In this document: one piece after another, positions 45,233 through 56,350 of the stretch
How the letters are laid out: the number at the start of each line of letters is the position of its first letter
Numbering within the stretch: position 1 is the stretch's first letter
NCBI GenBank assembly: GCA_964036275.1
Contig: OZ038437.1
Span: 12,952,638-13,016,637, forward strand
From: Litoditis marina
Taxonomy: Eukaryota; Nematoda; Chromadorea; Rhabditida; Rhabditidae
Direction: 5' to 3'
DNA: 64,000 nucleotides
The notes under the pieces: generated by a model
Databases searched by the model: none
Seen by the model: only the letters and a program-made list of their open reading frames with translations
What the model was told of the DNA's origin: nothing
Position numbers and translations under genes: made by a program

Positions 45233-48200
45233 AAGAGAGGGAGAGAGAGAGAGAGAGAAAAGAGGAAGACAAAAGTATGATAATGCTCACCGTTCGATCT
45301 GCGAACGCGGGCCGTTTCCGGGATTTTGGTCGTGGCGTGGCGACGAACTCCTTCAAATTGAAGAACTTGGATTTTTCTCATAAAGCGTGTTTTTAGTTAT
45401 CGATTGATGAGGTCTAGATTTTCAATGGTTTAGATCATTAATGATTTTTGATTCATGTCATTGAATGAATAATGATGTTACATTACATTTACTGTGAGCT
45501 AGTGACCCGCAGGACAAATACTCAAATGTACTATCAGTCAATTGCTCAGTCACGTGAAACATGTTAAACACAGCAGAACTCAGAAACGTGCAATGAATAA
45601 GTTCACGATGCCTCATTAGAATGCTAATTTTACGTGACTATTCAATTGAGTTCTAGTATAGTGATGTTTCCTTCCGTTCAACAAGACAAGCCTAAAATAT
45701 ACCACCTCACTAAATCTACTAGTGAATATCCCACTCCACTACACCTACGTAAGGTTGTTAGAGAATTGGCGTTTACTACAATAAGTTGATGACGTCATCT
45801 GACCTGAATGACGGTGATACTGTCGTTCTTCGAGTCACCCTCTTCCTCCTGCTTCTCCACTTTGATACTGATATTAGCGTTTATCAGATCCTGAAAAGAT
45901 GGAAATTTACAGAGAGAGAGAGAGAGAAAGAGAGAGAAAGAGAGAAGCAAGAGAGAGAAGCAAGAGAAAAAGAGAGAGAAAGAGAGAGAAAGAGAGAGAA
46001 AGAGAGAGAACGAGAGGTAAACATGAAACACACGTGTTTTCACGTTTCTCGTGATTATTTACTAGTGAACTTACCATGATCCTCTTGGTGGTCTCATTCA
46101 GGCCCGTTTTTCTCAATAGTATAGTTAAGACGAATTCGATGTCAAGGTTCAACACATCTCGAATCTTACACGTGCGTTCACGTTTCACGTAGACATTTAC
46201 TAGTGAACTCACCATATTTCTCTTGGTGGTCTCATTCAGGCCCGTTTTTCTCAACAGTTTTCTCACGTTTTCACGGTTCACCCGAATATTCACTAGTGAA
46301 CTTACCATAATTCTCTTGGTGGTCTCATTCAGGCCCGTTTTTCTCAACAGTTTTCTCACGTTTTCACGGTTCACCCGAATATTCACTAGTGAACTTACCA
46401 TAATTCTCTTGGTGGTCTCATTCAGGCCCGTTTTTCTCAACAGTTTTCTCACGTTTTCACGTTTCACGCAAATATTCACTAGTGAACTTACCATAATTCT
46501 CTTGGTGGTCTCATTCAGGCCCGTTTTTCTCAACAGTTTTCTCACGTTTTCACGTTTCACGCAAATATTCACTAGTGAACTTACCATAATTCTCTTGGTG
46601 GTCTCATTCAGGCCCGTTTTTCTCAACAGTTTTCTCACGTTTTCACGTTTCACGCAAATATTCACTAGTGAACTTACCATAATTCTCTTGGTGGTCTCAT
46701 TCAGGCCCGTTTTTCTCAACAGTTTTCTCACGTTTTCACGTTTCACGCAAATATTCACTAGTGAACTTACCATAATTCTCTTGGTGGTCTCATTCAGTGC
46801 CTGTTCCTTTTCGGCATGGATGGTCATCACCATTTCGCAGTTTCTGATCAGGGAATCAATGATGACGTCACAGTCGTCGATCGATCGCGCACTCACAGCG
46901 TCCACGCACTGACGCTGGATATTCTGGAGAGAGATCAAATTATTTATTATTGATTGATTGATTACCGGTTGATTATTAATTGATTATGTACTGATTATCA
47001 ATTGTTTATTGAATAAATGAAACCGACAGAAACCAGAATTCAACCAATTCACGCACTGTCGCTGGATTTCCTAAAGAGGAGAATGATTCATTTTTTTTCG
47101 AAGTATGAAATAACACAATTAATCTTTCACAATTTGTGATTCGAAAGCCAAAAATGATTGCTTCATAGACCTCAACAAGTAAACGATTTTCTTACTAATC
47201 ATAATTTGTACCTCCCACTACTCAGCCAAACACGTTTATAAGTAAGGGTATATACCGTGTATGGTAGTTTGTCAAATAGCTTGGATTGATGTGAATTGCT
47301 AAATATCCCCCCAATTCAGTGTATAATGTATTGAATTATATTTCTCATGTTGAAAAAGTCAGAACTCACAATCAGCTGCGGCTTGAAAATGGTGCTTCGC
47401 CAGTCGAGTTTCTTCACTTGATCGAGGTGGACCTTGCAACGTTCTTCGACCCGGGAAGAGAGCTGAATATATCAGGAAAATAGTTACAAAAATGTTATAA
47501 TAATAGTAATAGTAACAATTGTAGTTTTGGTATTGTGAAACTTCACCAAAGTCAATCACACGGTTCAATACTTTTTTCTGCAGAAACTGAGAAGAATCAC
47601 TGAGTCGTGTACAGAACAAGTTGCCATTTTTCTCACAACATTTCTTTCCTGAGCAGAATACGAACCATTGATTACAGTAGTCTGCATTTCTTATTTGGAG
47701 GTGCAAATTTGGACACTTTTGTATACTAGTAGTTAATTGCTCAGTCACGTGAAACATGTTAAACACAGCAGAACTCAGAAACGTGCAATGACAAAGTGAA
47801 CGATGCCTCATTAGAATACTGACTTTACGTGACCATTCAATTTACTTCTAGTATAAGAGGAACGTAATCATCATAGTCCATTCATTCATTTATGTAATTA
47901 CTTTATTCCAATTTGCTTCATTCTAGTTCACATATAGTTTTTATACATTTGGTGAACAGAGACTAAACCAACCTTCAACTTCATGATGGGCGCGAAATTG
48001 TGCTTCTTGTGATGCGAGTTCAGAATACATTCTCCACAAATTTGCGACTTCTCTACCTGAATTCGATGTTTTTGTAAATCAAAGCTCATTCGATATCAAA
48101 TGCTAGGAAAAATTGTAACGTTAGAAAGGATTTATGATCAAACTTGAAAGGTTTCAATAGTTATAGTTTACACCATTCCTACTGAGACTCCTACAGTAAC

Positions 48201-51200
48201 CCAACAAACTTTGCGGAGGCTGTTGTGAAGCTGAAAATTAAGGTCATGGAAAACGCTCTCGTATATTCAATATTCATTCGACCTGAAAACGGAAACGATA
48301 GTTGGTTTTTCATCCTTTTTCATCTCTTTTTCTTTACTTCCTTCTTCATACATTTCTTATAAATCCTTGTTTCAATAAATATACTATAAAAGGTGAATAA
48401 ACACTACCTTCTCCATATCGACTATAGTTGTCTTTCCCTTCTTAGTTCCCATTCCTTCCGAGCAGGTAACACAGCACATAACTAGCCAGGGTTGCATTCT
48501 ATCATTGCAGTTCGAGCATTTTGGCAGCGAATCCAACTTTTTCTGCTGAAAAACGAATGGGTTTTTAATTTTGGTTTTGGAACTGCCGGAAAATCACGAA
48601 TTTATCGTCCATACTTCGGCAAGACTCTAACAACTTACGCTGACAAATTGAAAACTTATGATCTCGAACTCTGGTGACGAATCCAATAATCAATTACATA
48701 TAAATATAATATTTTTCATTTTCATGATAATTATAACAAGGCTTAACTTTACAGCTTCGTTAACTCAATTTAAACTGTGAGCTTCATTGCTCAGCGTAAA
48801 TACAAACTCAAAAAGTACGTTTGTCATTCGCTCAGTGCTCACAAAAATAAGAGCTATAAGAATCTCCTCCTTCTTTCTTTCCTCTTCACAAGCTTCACTT
48901 TTTTGAATTACGGGTGGTACAGCCTTATTCCAAGATAAACTTCGTGATGATAAATTTTTTGCAAATTTACATAAAACTGACATTTTCCCTTCTTAGAAAA
49001 AAAAACTAAAAACTAAACGATATAACTGACCATTTCCTGTTTCATCATCTCCTCCCTTTTTCTCTCCTCTTCACATGCTTTTATTCCCTCCTCGGTCAAC
49101 TTCATCTCTTCTTCCAGTTTTCGTTTTCTCAGAGCGATTTTCTCGTTGTCGCTCACGATTTCCGCAGAAACGTGCGCGTCCAACTCGCGCAGCTTACGCG
49201 CGCGTTCTGGAAACGTTAAGTTACATACATTGTTAAAGGGGGCAGAAAGGGAAACGAGTTTAGGTACCCCGGGGTACCTAAATATAATGTTGCGTGCGCC
49301 AAAACAGGCAAACACGTGTCAACTGTATGCAAATTAGGTTCGTTAGTTTGAATTAAAAGTCATACTTATCGGTTTCTCTTGATAAGGTATTTTATTTTAA
49401 CTTTCCTTTCTGTCTCTCTTTAATTTGGCGCGGCAAAGACTTTGTTATATGATTCCTCTTACTTCAATCGGAAAGTCAGATTTTAGTTGTTTTCCTATTG
49501 CACCGACCAATCGCGCAGCTTGCGCGCGCGTTCCGCAAAATTGTATTTGCTGCAATTTGACTCAAAAACAGCTGTCAATTATAGAATTGTTTAAGTTGGC
49601 ATTTGGAAAGTCCAAATTTTGAATAAACTTCAAATTCTGGACTGGATTGAACCCATAGATTAGTGCCTTCCGCTAAAAATCATAGAAAGAAGAAGGAACG
49701 ACTGAAGTATCCACTTTTCACGTACTTCTCATGTATCTCTGACCTACGAGAAAGTACATGAAATCAGTTAACTACAGTCTGTTTCACGCAACGATAGCCC
49801 TCTACAGTAAGATTGTAAATCTTTCAAGTACATTATTCATATCTTGTAGATATTATAGATAGTTTGAACTTTGTGATTCTGTTTTATACAGGGGTTACTA
49901 CAGGCACAGAAAACAGTGAAGCTAAAAGTCTGTTTGTTGATTGAATAAATTGCCTTGAAGATTCGAAAGATTACTGTAGAAAGTCACTGATTGGTGGAAC
50001 GGAGTATATAGATCTCAAGAGTTGCTCGTTACATTACACGTAGGGATGAAAATGACTATATATTCGTCGTCAACGGAAAGGCGAAAGTCTACTGTATATC
50101 TCGTTTGCCGCTGTGTACGCACATATGTCTCCGATTCCGAAACAGGCTCGTCATGTACTCCAATAGCGCAGTGGTTAGCCCCGTGCTACAAATCTTTCGC
50201 TCGCTAGTTCGATTCCGGCGAGAGACGGAAATTTATAAATTTGGCACCCAGTATACTATACCTTGTTTGGCGATCCGCGCCGCCTTGATGTCTGCTTGCC
50301 GTTCTTCAACGATCTCTGGAAATATTAAATAAAAAATTGTTTCAACATAATATTATAAGAGGGATGTTTTAAGACAATGAAATTATATAAATGAGCCAAG
50401 TACTGAATAGCAACAATGACAGTAGAACAGTGTTGCGATTGTGCTGATTTTGACGTTTAAAGTTGTAGAACTGTTGAAAACTCCCAAAAAAGGCTAGGGT
50501 TGTTTGGTAGGTCAAAATCTTACAGAGAAAACCGTGACTTGACGTTTTTAACAAAAAGTTAGAAGTGTTTTTTTTTCTGATAAAGCCAGTTTTTCACTCA
50601 CGCATGATCTTGTAGTTTGTAGTGGAGAGAATGAAGGAACTCGGCAAGAAGTAGCATTTGTCGGATACGGGGCACGCCTTCGTGATCCTGAAAAATCAAT
50701 ATATTTATAAAAGTATAAAATTCAGAATCATAATTTTGGTTCATTCTCGGTTCTGGTCCACAGAAAACAGCGTGTACTACTTGACTATCATCATTCAGTT
50801 CCACTTATCGAATATTCTCCTCGCCTTGCATGAAAAAAAGTGCAATTTGAAACTTCCGCCAAAAATTAACAGCACTATACGTTTAGTAAATTACACAGTC
50901 ACGTGAAAACTTTCAAACACATCAAGAAACGTGCAATGGGACAAAGCGCACAATGCCTCATTAGAATGCTAACTTTACGTGACTATTAAATTTACTTCTA
51001 GTATACTGTGGCCCTTCATGTTTGATAATCAAATTCCATATACGGTTGATATTGATATCATGTAATTGTACGATTTACAATAAAGTGACGAAACGGATGA
51101 AACAAAGTGACGAATCGGAGTACACAAATTTATCTATGAAAGTTTCTCTAGGTTCTCCTAAAACGTTGCATACATGGAAAACAAAAATAGGGATAGTGAT

Positions 51201-51738
51201 AGAAAGTAGAGGTAGAAAGAAAGCAAGCGCGAGAAATAAGAGGGATTTTCCAACGATTAGTTTACATTTTGTAAGATTTGTAGGTTTTGTAAGTTTAAAA
51301 GTTAAACTTACAGGGAAGCTCGACACTCGATACAGATGGTGTGACCACATATTCCAACCATGGGTCGATGGCGAGAAGCATCTGAAAATGTACTAGAAGA
51401 AATAATATTATTATTTCAATTATTATCATAATCATTTTTATTGACATCAATATTTAGAAAAAACGTGGAGAACTAGTGTTTACGTTTTTATGTTGTGGAG
51501 TCCTGAAATGTTTCACACCTTTTGTGGTTGTTGTTGAATGTAGAGAGGAGAGAGGAGAGAAAAGAAAGAGGTAGAGGGAGAGATAGAAACAGAGAGAGAT
51601 AGAGATAGAAACAAAAAGGAAGGAAGAGAAAGTGTCAACTATTTATGATTAAATTCATAGACAGAAATCAGATTAGAACGAAAACTCAAAAGAGAAATGC
51701 TTACCGTACGATTTGCGGCAAACCGGGCAAGCGAGCAT
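44781..51738 (-). CDS. RING / coiled-coil / B-box (TRIM-like) protein with SUMO-related motifs, 12 exons
   Basis: Exons (minus strand): 51705-51738, 51312-51381, 50602-50687, 50262-50315, 49031-49206, 48408-48545, 47973-48056, 47370-47462, 46771-46923, 45804-45890, 45291-45365, 44781-44873. All phases agree; 380 residues in the shortest form. Residues 4-48 form a RING-like finger (ACPVCRKSY, ICGHTICIEC, ACPVSDKC), but its last cysteine pair is spaced C-x5-C instead of C-x2-C. Residues 64-140 are a charged coiled coil. Residues 141-214 are B-box-like (KCSNCNDR, CCVTCSEG, ICGECILNSHHKKH). After another helical stretch comes IKVE (305-308), a sumoylation consensus, a basic RPKSRKRP, and an acidic DDDVIVID end typical of a SUMO-interacting motif. 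It is probably a ubiquitin or SUMO-pathway E3 or scaffold; no NHL or SPRY domain is present. Alternative donors of exon 9 could lengthen it (see the array). Confidence 0.88.
45529..45660. mobile_element. Palindromic MITE, family D, copy 7
   Basis: CTATCAGTCAATTGCTCAGT start and GAGTTCTAGTATA end; in an intron of the RING/B-box gene. Confidence 0.85.
46075..46800 (-). repeat. 93-bp array of exon 9 end plus 5' splice donor (eight donors in one open frame)
   Basis: On the minus strand the exon 9 end (LNETTKRIM, then a GTAAGT or GTGAGT donor) is repeated. The last exon base before each donor is 46771, 46678, 46585, 46492, 46399, 46306, 46213 and 46075. The spacing is 93 bp six times, then 138 bp, always a multiple of three. 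The read-through frame has no stop from 46923 down to 45907, and each extra unit encodes 31 residues (VSSLVNICVKRENVRKLL plus the repeated exon end). No good acceptor was seen inside the units. Confidence 0.92.
47048..47070 (-). repeat. Duplicate of the exon 9 start
   Basis: The minus-strand GAAATCCAGCGACAGTGCGT after a TTTAG acceptor mirrors the start of exon 9 (46923), offset by 147 bp upstream in the gene. Confidence 0.75.
47723..47855. mobile_element. Palindromic MITE, family D, copy 8
   Basis: ATACTAGTAGTTAATTGCTC start and TTTACTTCTAGTATA end; in an intron of the RING/B-box gene. Confidence 0.85.
48861..48896 (-). repeat. Duplicate of part of exon 5 (coiled coil)
   Basis: On the minus strand it encodes EACEEERKKEEI, matching KACEEERKREEM at the end of exon 5 (about 49049-49082), 187 bp away in the intron. 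Confidence 0.75.
49233..49424. mobile_element. MITE, family I, copy 2
   Basis: TTAAAGGGGGCAGAAAGG start and CCTTTCTGTCTCTCTTTAA end, with the same perfect palindrome GGTACCCCGGGGTACC (49263-49278). It lies about 26 bp upstream of the acceptor of exon 5. Confidence 0.85.
49508..49532 (-). repeat. Duplicate of the exon 5 start
   Basis: AACGCGCGCGCAAGCTGCGC (minus strand) repeats the exon 5 start at 49206. The offset is 326 bp now, about 135 bp without the family I MITE between them. Confidence 0.8.
50055..50261 (+). mobile_element. tRNA-derived SINE, copy 13, touching a splice donor
   Basis: Full-length copy with A box (AATAGCGCAGTGGTTAGC) and B box (AGTTCGATTCC). Its end (ACTATAC) directly adjoins exon 4 of the RING/B-box gene, so the donor reads AAG then GTATAG on the minus strand, with TATAG contributed by the element. 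Confidence 0.88.
50874..51005. mobile_element. Palindromic MITE, family D, copy 9
   Basis: TATACGTTTAGTAAATTACA start and TTTACTTCTAGTATA end; in an intron of the RING/B-box gene. Confidence 0.8.
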
Positions 51739-52752
51739 ACTCGAAAGACTGAAAAATAAAAAATGTTGACAAGTTTTATTATAGAAACATGATAGTATTG
51801 AGAAAACTTAAACAACTGCAACTAGAGTTTTACCTAAGTTGGATGACTAAGTTACCGTAATTCGCAGATCCGTAAGGGAATCTAGGATTACCTTACGGTG
51901 TAATGGTCTACGCTGACAAAAAAAGTGTGGGTGAAACATTGAATATGTTACAGAAAAAAATAAGCAGTCGTTAAGGTAATCCTCTTTTCGAAAAATCTTA
52001 AACTTAGATTTGAAAAGAAGGTTGGTTAGGCTATTGAAGTTCATATGTTTTCAATAAAGTAAATATCAGAGTCGCACATTTGTATAATTATTGAACAAAA
52101 ATACGTTATTTTAATGACATATTTCAAGAGTTTGAACAGAATGGGTTCGATAAAATGGTTTGAAACTATTTTTTGAGAGAAATTTCAAAATTAGTCCAAT
52201 AATCCGTGATATTTGTAACAAAAGAAGTTGAGACATAGCCCGGTCAGGGCAGCTATGATACTGGAGGTTAACTAGATGTACCGCTATCGCGGGATGTCGC
52301 GACCTCGGCTAATTGAACTTCCTATATTCCTGGTTCTTTTACAGGTAAACCTTATTATAACGTGGTTTATTGCCCTTAATAACGGTAAAGGTCGTGGAAA
52401 AGAGCGAAAGTAGGCTGTCAAATTTCCAAATTTCATCCAATCTGTCATGACATAGGGGTCATCTAATCTGATTTCTAGTTTGATCTTAGTCTGCAAGTAT
52501 TTGTTAACAAATAAATTATATTAATAAGTTTTCATTGCCCCAAATAACGTTGAAAGTCGTAGAAAAGAGCGAAAGTGGTTCATGGTTGAGGGTCATCAAA
52601 AGAATTGTAGTTTGATCGACTGACCAAGGTTGGTATTTTGAACAATATTTTAGATCTGTTGGTATTTTTAACAATATTTTCGATTCTGTATTCATATTAA
52701 TATGTTTCACCAGTTATTGTAAGATCAGTATTATAACTGGAAAGGACTCGTT

Positions 52753-52895
52753 TGAATAGTTTTCAAGTTATCGAGTTTGGGGACATTTTGAGTTTTCGAG
52801 TTATGCAGTTTTCGAGTTTTCGAGTTTTCGAGTTTTGAGAAGAATCGAGTTTTTGAGTTTTCGAGTTGCGAGTTTGACTTTATTCAACCCTGAAG
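52753..52895. repeat. CGAGTTTT repeat, family G, copy 2
   Basis: TCGAGTTTTCGAGTTTTCGA-type units over about 140 bp. One end reads ATTCAACCCT; the GGGTTGTTAA end is degenerate. Confidence 0.7.
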
Positions 52896-53434
52896 TACGC
52901 GAAGGAACCAACTAGACTACATTCTTCTCAATGATCTCACTTAGAATCCCATGTGAAACCTGATGACTTCGCATTAAAAACCAAAAAATCCCTGTAGAGC
53001 AGATAGTTTTGTGATATTTTTCTCTCTATTCGGAGAACTTCCCCTAAGTAGCATTATGTGCTCAGTGAAGGGTGCCACTCAAACAGTTTGTCAAAACAAG
53101 AATTTGCCACTGAAGTTTGACTACTTTTAAAGTATTCGAGTAGTTTTTGTAAGCTAACACCCGTAATACAACTTTTTTAAACGGCGGCTTTGAACGTATG
53201 GCTGTTATTTTGAGTTGATAGATCGAAACAGAAACTGAAACTCTTCGACAATCTCAAAAAAGTCGGTTATCTAGAAGAAAACATCAGTTTTTGAACAAAA
53301 CGGTTTGAGTTTCTGCGAAATTTATAGGGTTTTTCTGACCTGATCGCTAAAACTTTTAGTTTTCACCTGATCTTTCGACCTTATTCTCTAAATTCAAGTT
53401 CGATCTGAATTCAGAAGCTTCTAGACATTCAGCA

Positions 53435-53558
53435 TTAAAGTAGGACGATTATATGGACCAATCCCGTGTCAACGATCGTTTAAACTGTAATTGAAAAATG
53501 TTTTGCAGTTTAAAGGACTGAAGCTTTGCCATTGGACCATATAATCGTCCTTCTTTAA
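53435..53558. mobile_element. Foldback MITE, family A, copy 7
   Basis: TTAAAGTAGGACGATTATAT start and ATCGTCCTTCTTTAA end. Confidence 0.85.
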
Positions 53559-54493
53559 ATACAAAATTAACAGTTTTATCTCTGATACGCCATGTAGAGA
53601 TAGTGTGTAGAAAAAGAGACGCAGGATAGGATCAATGCGTCGGGATAAGTCTGCTAAGCTACAATGGCGATTAGTATCACGTCATAACAAGTGAGTGAAA
53701 CATATTTGTAGACCAAACAACATAAAAACTACTGAATACGGCCTGCCATCCAATAATGTGTGTAACTAATGACTAAACCAAAACTAATATTTTAGTAAAC
53801 AAAAACTAATATTTAAGCACTGCTGAGTTACAGGTATGCGAGACGCACGATCTCGCCCAATCATCGGAGTATTTCTGCAGAAATAAGATTACTAACACGT
53901 CATAACACGTGTAAGAGAGTTGTTGACTAAAGAACGTAAAGACTAATCATGGTGTTAGCACCGCGTAGTTGCAGGCTCTGCGAAATAGTGTGTAGAAAGA
54001 GAGACGGAGGATGAGGTATATACATAAATAATAATTCATTGACCATGTAGAACTACATCAACAAACGGTGAAATCGAGATTACATACGTTCAATGGATTT
54101 CCACAAAAAAAATTCTTGGAAAACCTATTTTATACCCCATGATAGGCAAGATTAGTGTCACGTCATATACGTGCATGTGAGTTGTTGACTGAAGAATGTA
54201 AAAACTAAACACGGTGTAAGTACCGCCAGGTGCCAAGCTGTCAATATTGTGTATTAACTATGTGGAAATATGTAACATCAGCTCAATATAGCCCTTTTTA
54301 TGAGAAGTGAGCCATTATCAATATTACTTCCTCATCTAGTGCTTGCTTTTCAATTTGGTATAAGAAATAGCCATTTTCTTGATTTTTTTGCTGTATTTAA
54401 CCTGAATATTGTGTATTGTTTTTATGTGCCTTAGTGATCTTATTACAACTTATGTTTGTGAAGTCTACTCTTCTTTGCCGTTCGCGTTCTCTC

Positions 54494-54540
<47 letters not shown>

Positions 54541-54868
54541 CTCTATCTTTCTTTCTTCTTCTTCTCTCTTTCTCTTTTTACTGTAATCATTACGTATCCA
54601 ATGTTTGGGTCGGCATCAATTGTCAATCTCAGTAATGCGAATTCACTCTGAACATCATTCATCTCTCGGTATTTATCAGATTAGCCAAATTTTGTCAGAA
54701 TGGGCGAGTTTTGTACTTTGATTCCGGTAGTTATATTAATTCATTCGCATGCAATATTGCCATATTAATACTCACTATATATTGATTTACGCGACCAAAA
54801 TACTTTTGCCTGAAGTAGCAACTTTAAAGTGGAACGGGAAAGAGAAGAGTTCACACCTCAATCTATTT

Positions 54869-55000
54869 TACTGCTAGTCAATTGGACAGTCACGTGATAC
54901 ATGTTAAACACAGCAGAACTCAAAAACGTGCAATGACAAAGTACACATTGCCTTATTATATTGTCAAATTTACGTGACTATTCAATCAGCTTTTAGTATA
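54869..55000. mobile_element. Palindromic MITE, family D, copy 10
   Basis: TACTGCTAGTCAATTGGACA start and CAGCTTTTAGTATA end. Confidence 0.85.
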
Positions 55001-55212
55001 CACGTTACCTCAATTGTTATCCACATATTGCCATAACATCAACTTCACATCAATTCTAACATTGTTTCTTCGCGCTCTGAACCTTGGCCCTTTCACGTTC
55101 AAAAAGCACATAAAGCAAAAAGTTGAAAGAACACCATGTATACATTAGTTCATGTGTGTACTATGTGTCGAGTACATGAATGCGTTGAATAAATATTCAA
55201 AAACATGTTACT

Positions 55213-55560
55213 AGTCGCCCCCCCCCCCTCTTCTTGCGCCTTGTATCGCGCGCAACGTTATATTGAGGTACCCCGGGGTACCTGAACTAGCTTTCCTTTC
55301 TGCCCCCCTTTAAAATTAATCCATCCTGTGTACCGTTTAGAACTAGATCCGTTCATGATAGAGTCTCATGAGTAGCAACATATCAGCCACTTTATGTATA
55401 CTCCAGTTCTTCTTCGTTTTTTCGAATATCACTTCAAATCGTTAAGATCGCGATTCCATGTTTGTCCAAAACTGTACTGATAAAGTTTATTATTATCACT
55501 ATAGTATGAATTTTCCTTTCGGTCCCCTTTGACCCCCCGTGTTGCGCCTTGTATCTCTGT
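55213..55560. mobile_element. MITE, family I, decayed copies
   Basis: One half-element with the palindrome GGTACCCCGGGGTACC (55267-55282) ending CTTTCTGCCCCCCTTTAA, and a second end fragment near 55508-55560 that repeats the GCGCCTTGTATC motif. Confidence 0.6.
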
Positions 55561-55713
55561 TTTCGTTCGCATAGGTGAACACTATATACGAAGACCTCGA
55601 AAGTACATTTTCGGTAGAAAAAGCGCAAGATAGCGGCGTTCCGCTGTCGCATTTTCGCGTTTTCGGTTTTCTCGATTTTGTTTATCGAGCCGAAAATCTC
55701 CCACCTATTCATA

Positions 55714-56165
55714 CGATAAAAGTATACGATTCTGCACTTTTTCAGGCGAGAAATTTGGGTCAAAAATGCTAGATTAGAAGTACAAACATTCCACATTAAG
55801 TTCACGTTCACGGAATGGTCACGTGAAAAGGTGGTATTGTCACGTGAAAAGGTGGTATTCACGTACATCCCAGCCTTTCACTCACAACCCCTGCGTCTCC
55901 TCAAACATACGCTATTTCTGCTGTTACATACCGCCAGGATACAAGTAACGCGATATATACTGTTAGTCAATTGCACAATCATGGCAACATGCTAAACACA
56001 GCTGAACTCAGAAACGTGCAATGATAAAGTGCACGATTCCTCATTAGAACTCTTACTTTACTTGACTAATCAATTTACTTCTAGTAGTATGGAAATTCCA
56101 ATACGATAAAAGTATACGATTCTGCACTTTTGTGCGAGAAAATTTGGGTCAAAAATGGTAGATTG
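55714..56165. repeat. Direct repeat of about 60 bp flanking a MITE
   Basis: ATACGATAAAAGTATACGAT and the following 40 bases occur at 55717 and again at 56100. A family D MITE (55957-56086) lies between the copies. Confidence 0.7.
55957..56086. mobile_element. Palindromic MITE, family D, copy 11
   Basis: ATACTGTTAGTCAATTGCAC start and TTTACTTCTAGTA end. Confidence 0.8.
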
Positions 56166-56231
56166 TGATCGATGTTCTGGGTTACGAAGTATTTTGTACA
56201 GAGTATATTGCAGCACAAAAACCGGTCCGTT

Positions 56232-56350
56232 ATACTAGAAGTGAATTGAGTAGTTACGTACAGTTAGCTTTCTAATGAGGGATCATTCACTTTGGCATCA
56301 CACGTTCACTGTTTAACATCTTTCACGTGCCTGTGCAATTGAACAGTATA
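56232..56350. mobile_element. Palindromic MITE, family D, copy 12
   Basis: ATACTAGAAGTGAATTGAGT start and CAATTGAACAGTATA end; inverse orientation to most copies. Confidence 0.8.

Larger units (their letters stand above)
51739..54860. other. Upstream of the RING/B-box gene and intergenic; no further gene seen
   Basis: AT-rich sequence with a family G tract (52753-52895), a family A MITE (53435-53558), family H fragments (53590-53650, 53975-54020) and a CT microsatellite (54490-54545). Open frames here lack splice or domain support. Confidence 0.5.

Noticed and set aside
46223..46912. 229-codon open frame on the plus strand
   Set aside because: It is the antisense shadow of the 93-bp donor array; the minus-strand gene explains the region.
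51022..51396. 124-codon plus-strand open frame
   Set aside because: It overlaps exon 2 of the minus-strand RING gene and a MITE end; it looks like a chance frame.
55434..55868. 144-codon open frame on the minus strand
   Set aside because: It overlaps repeated sequence and CACGTG-rich DNA, with no domain or splice support.
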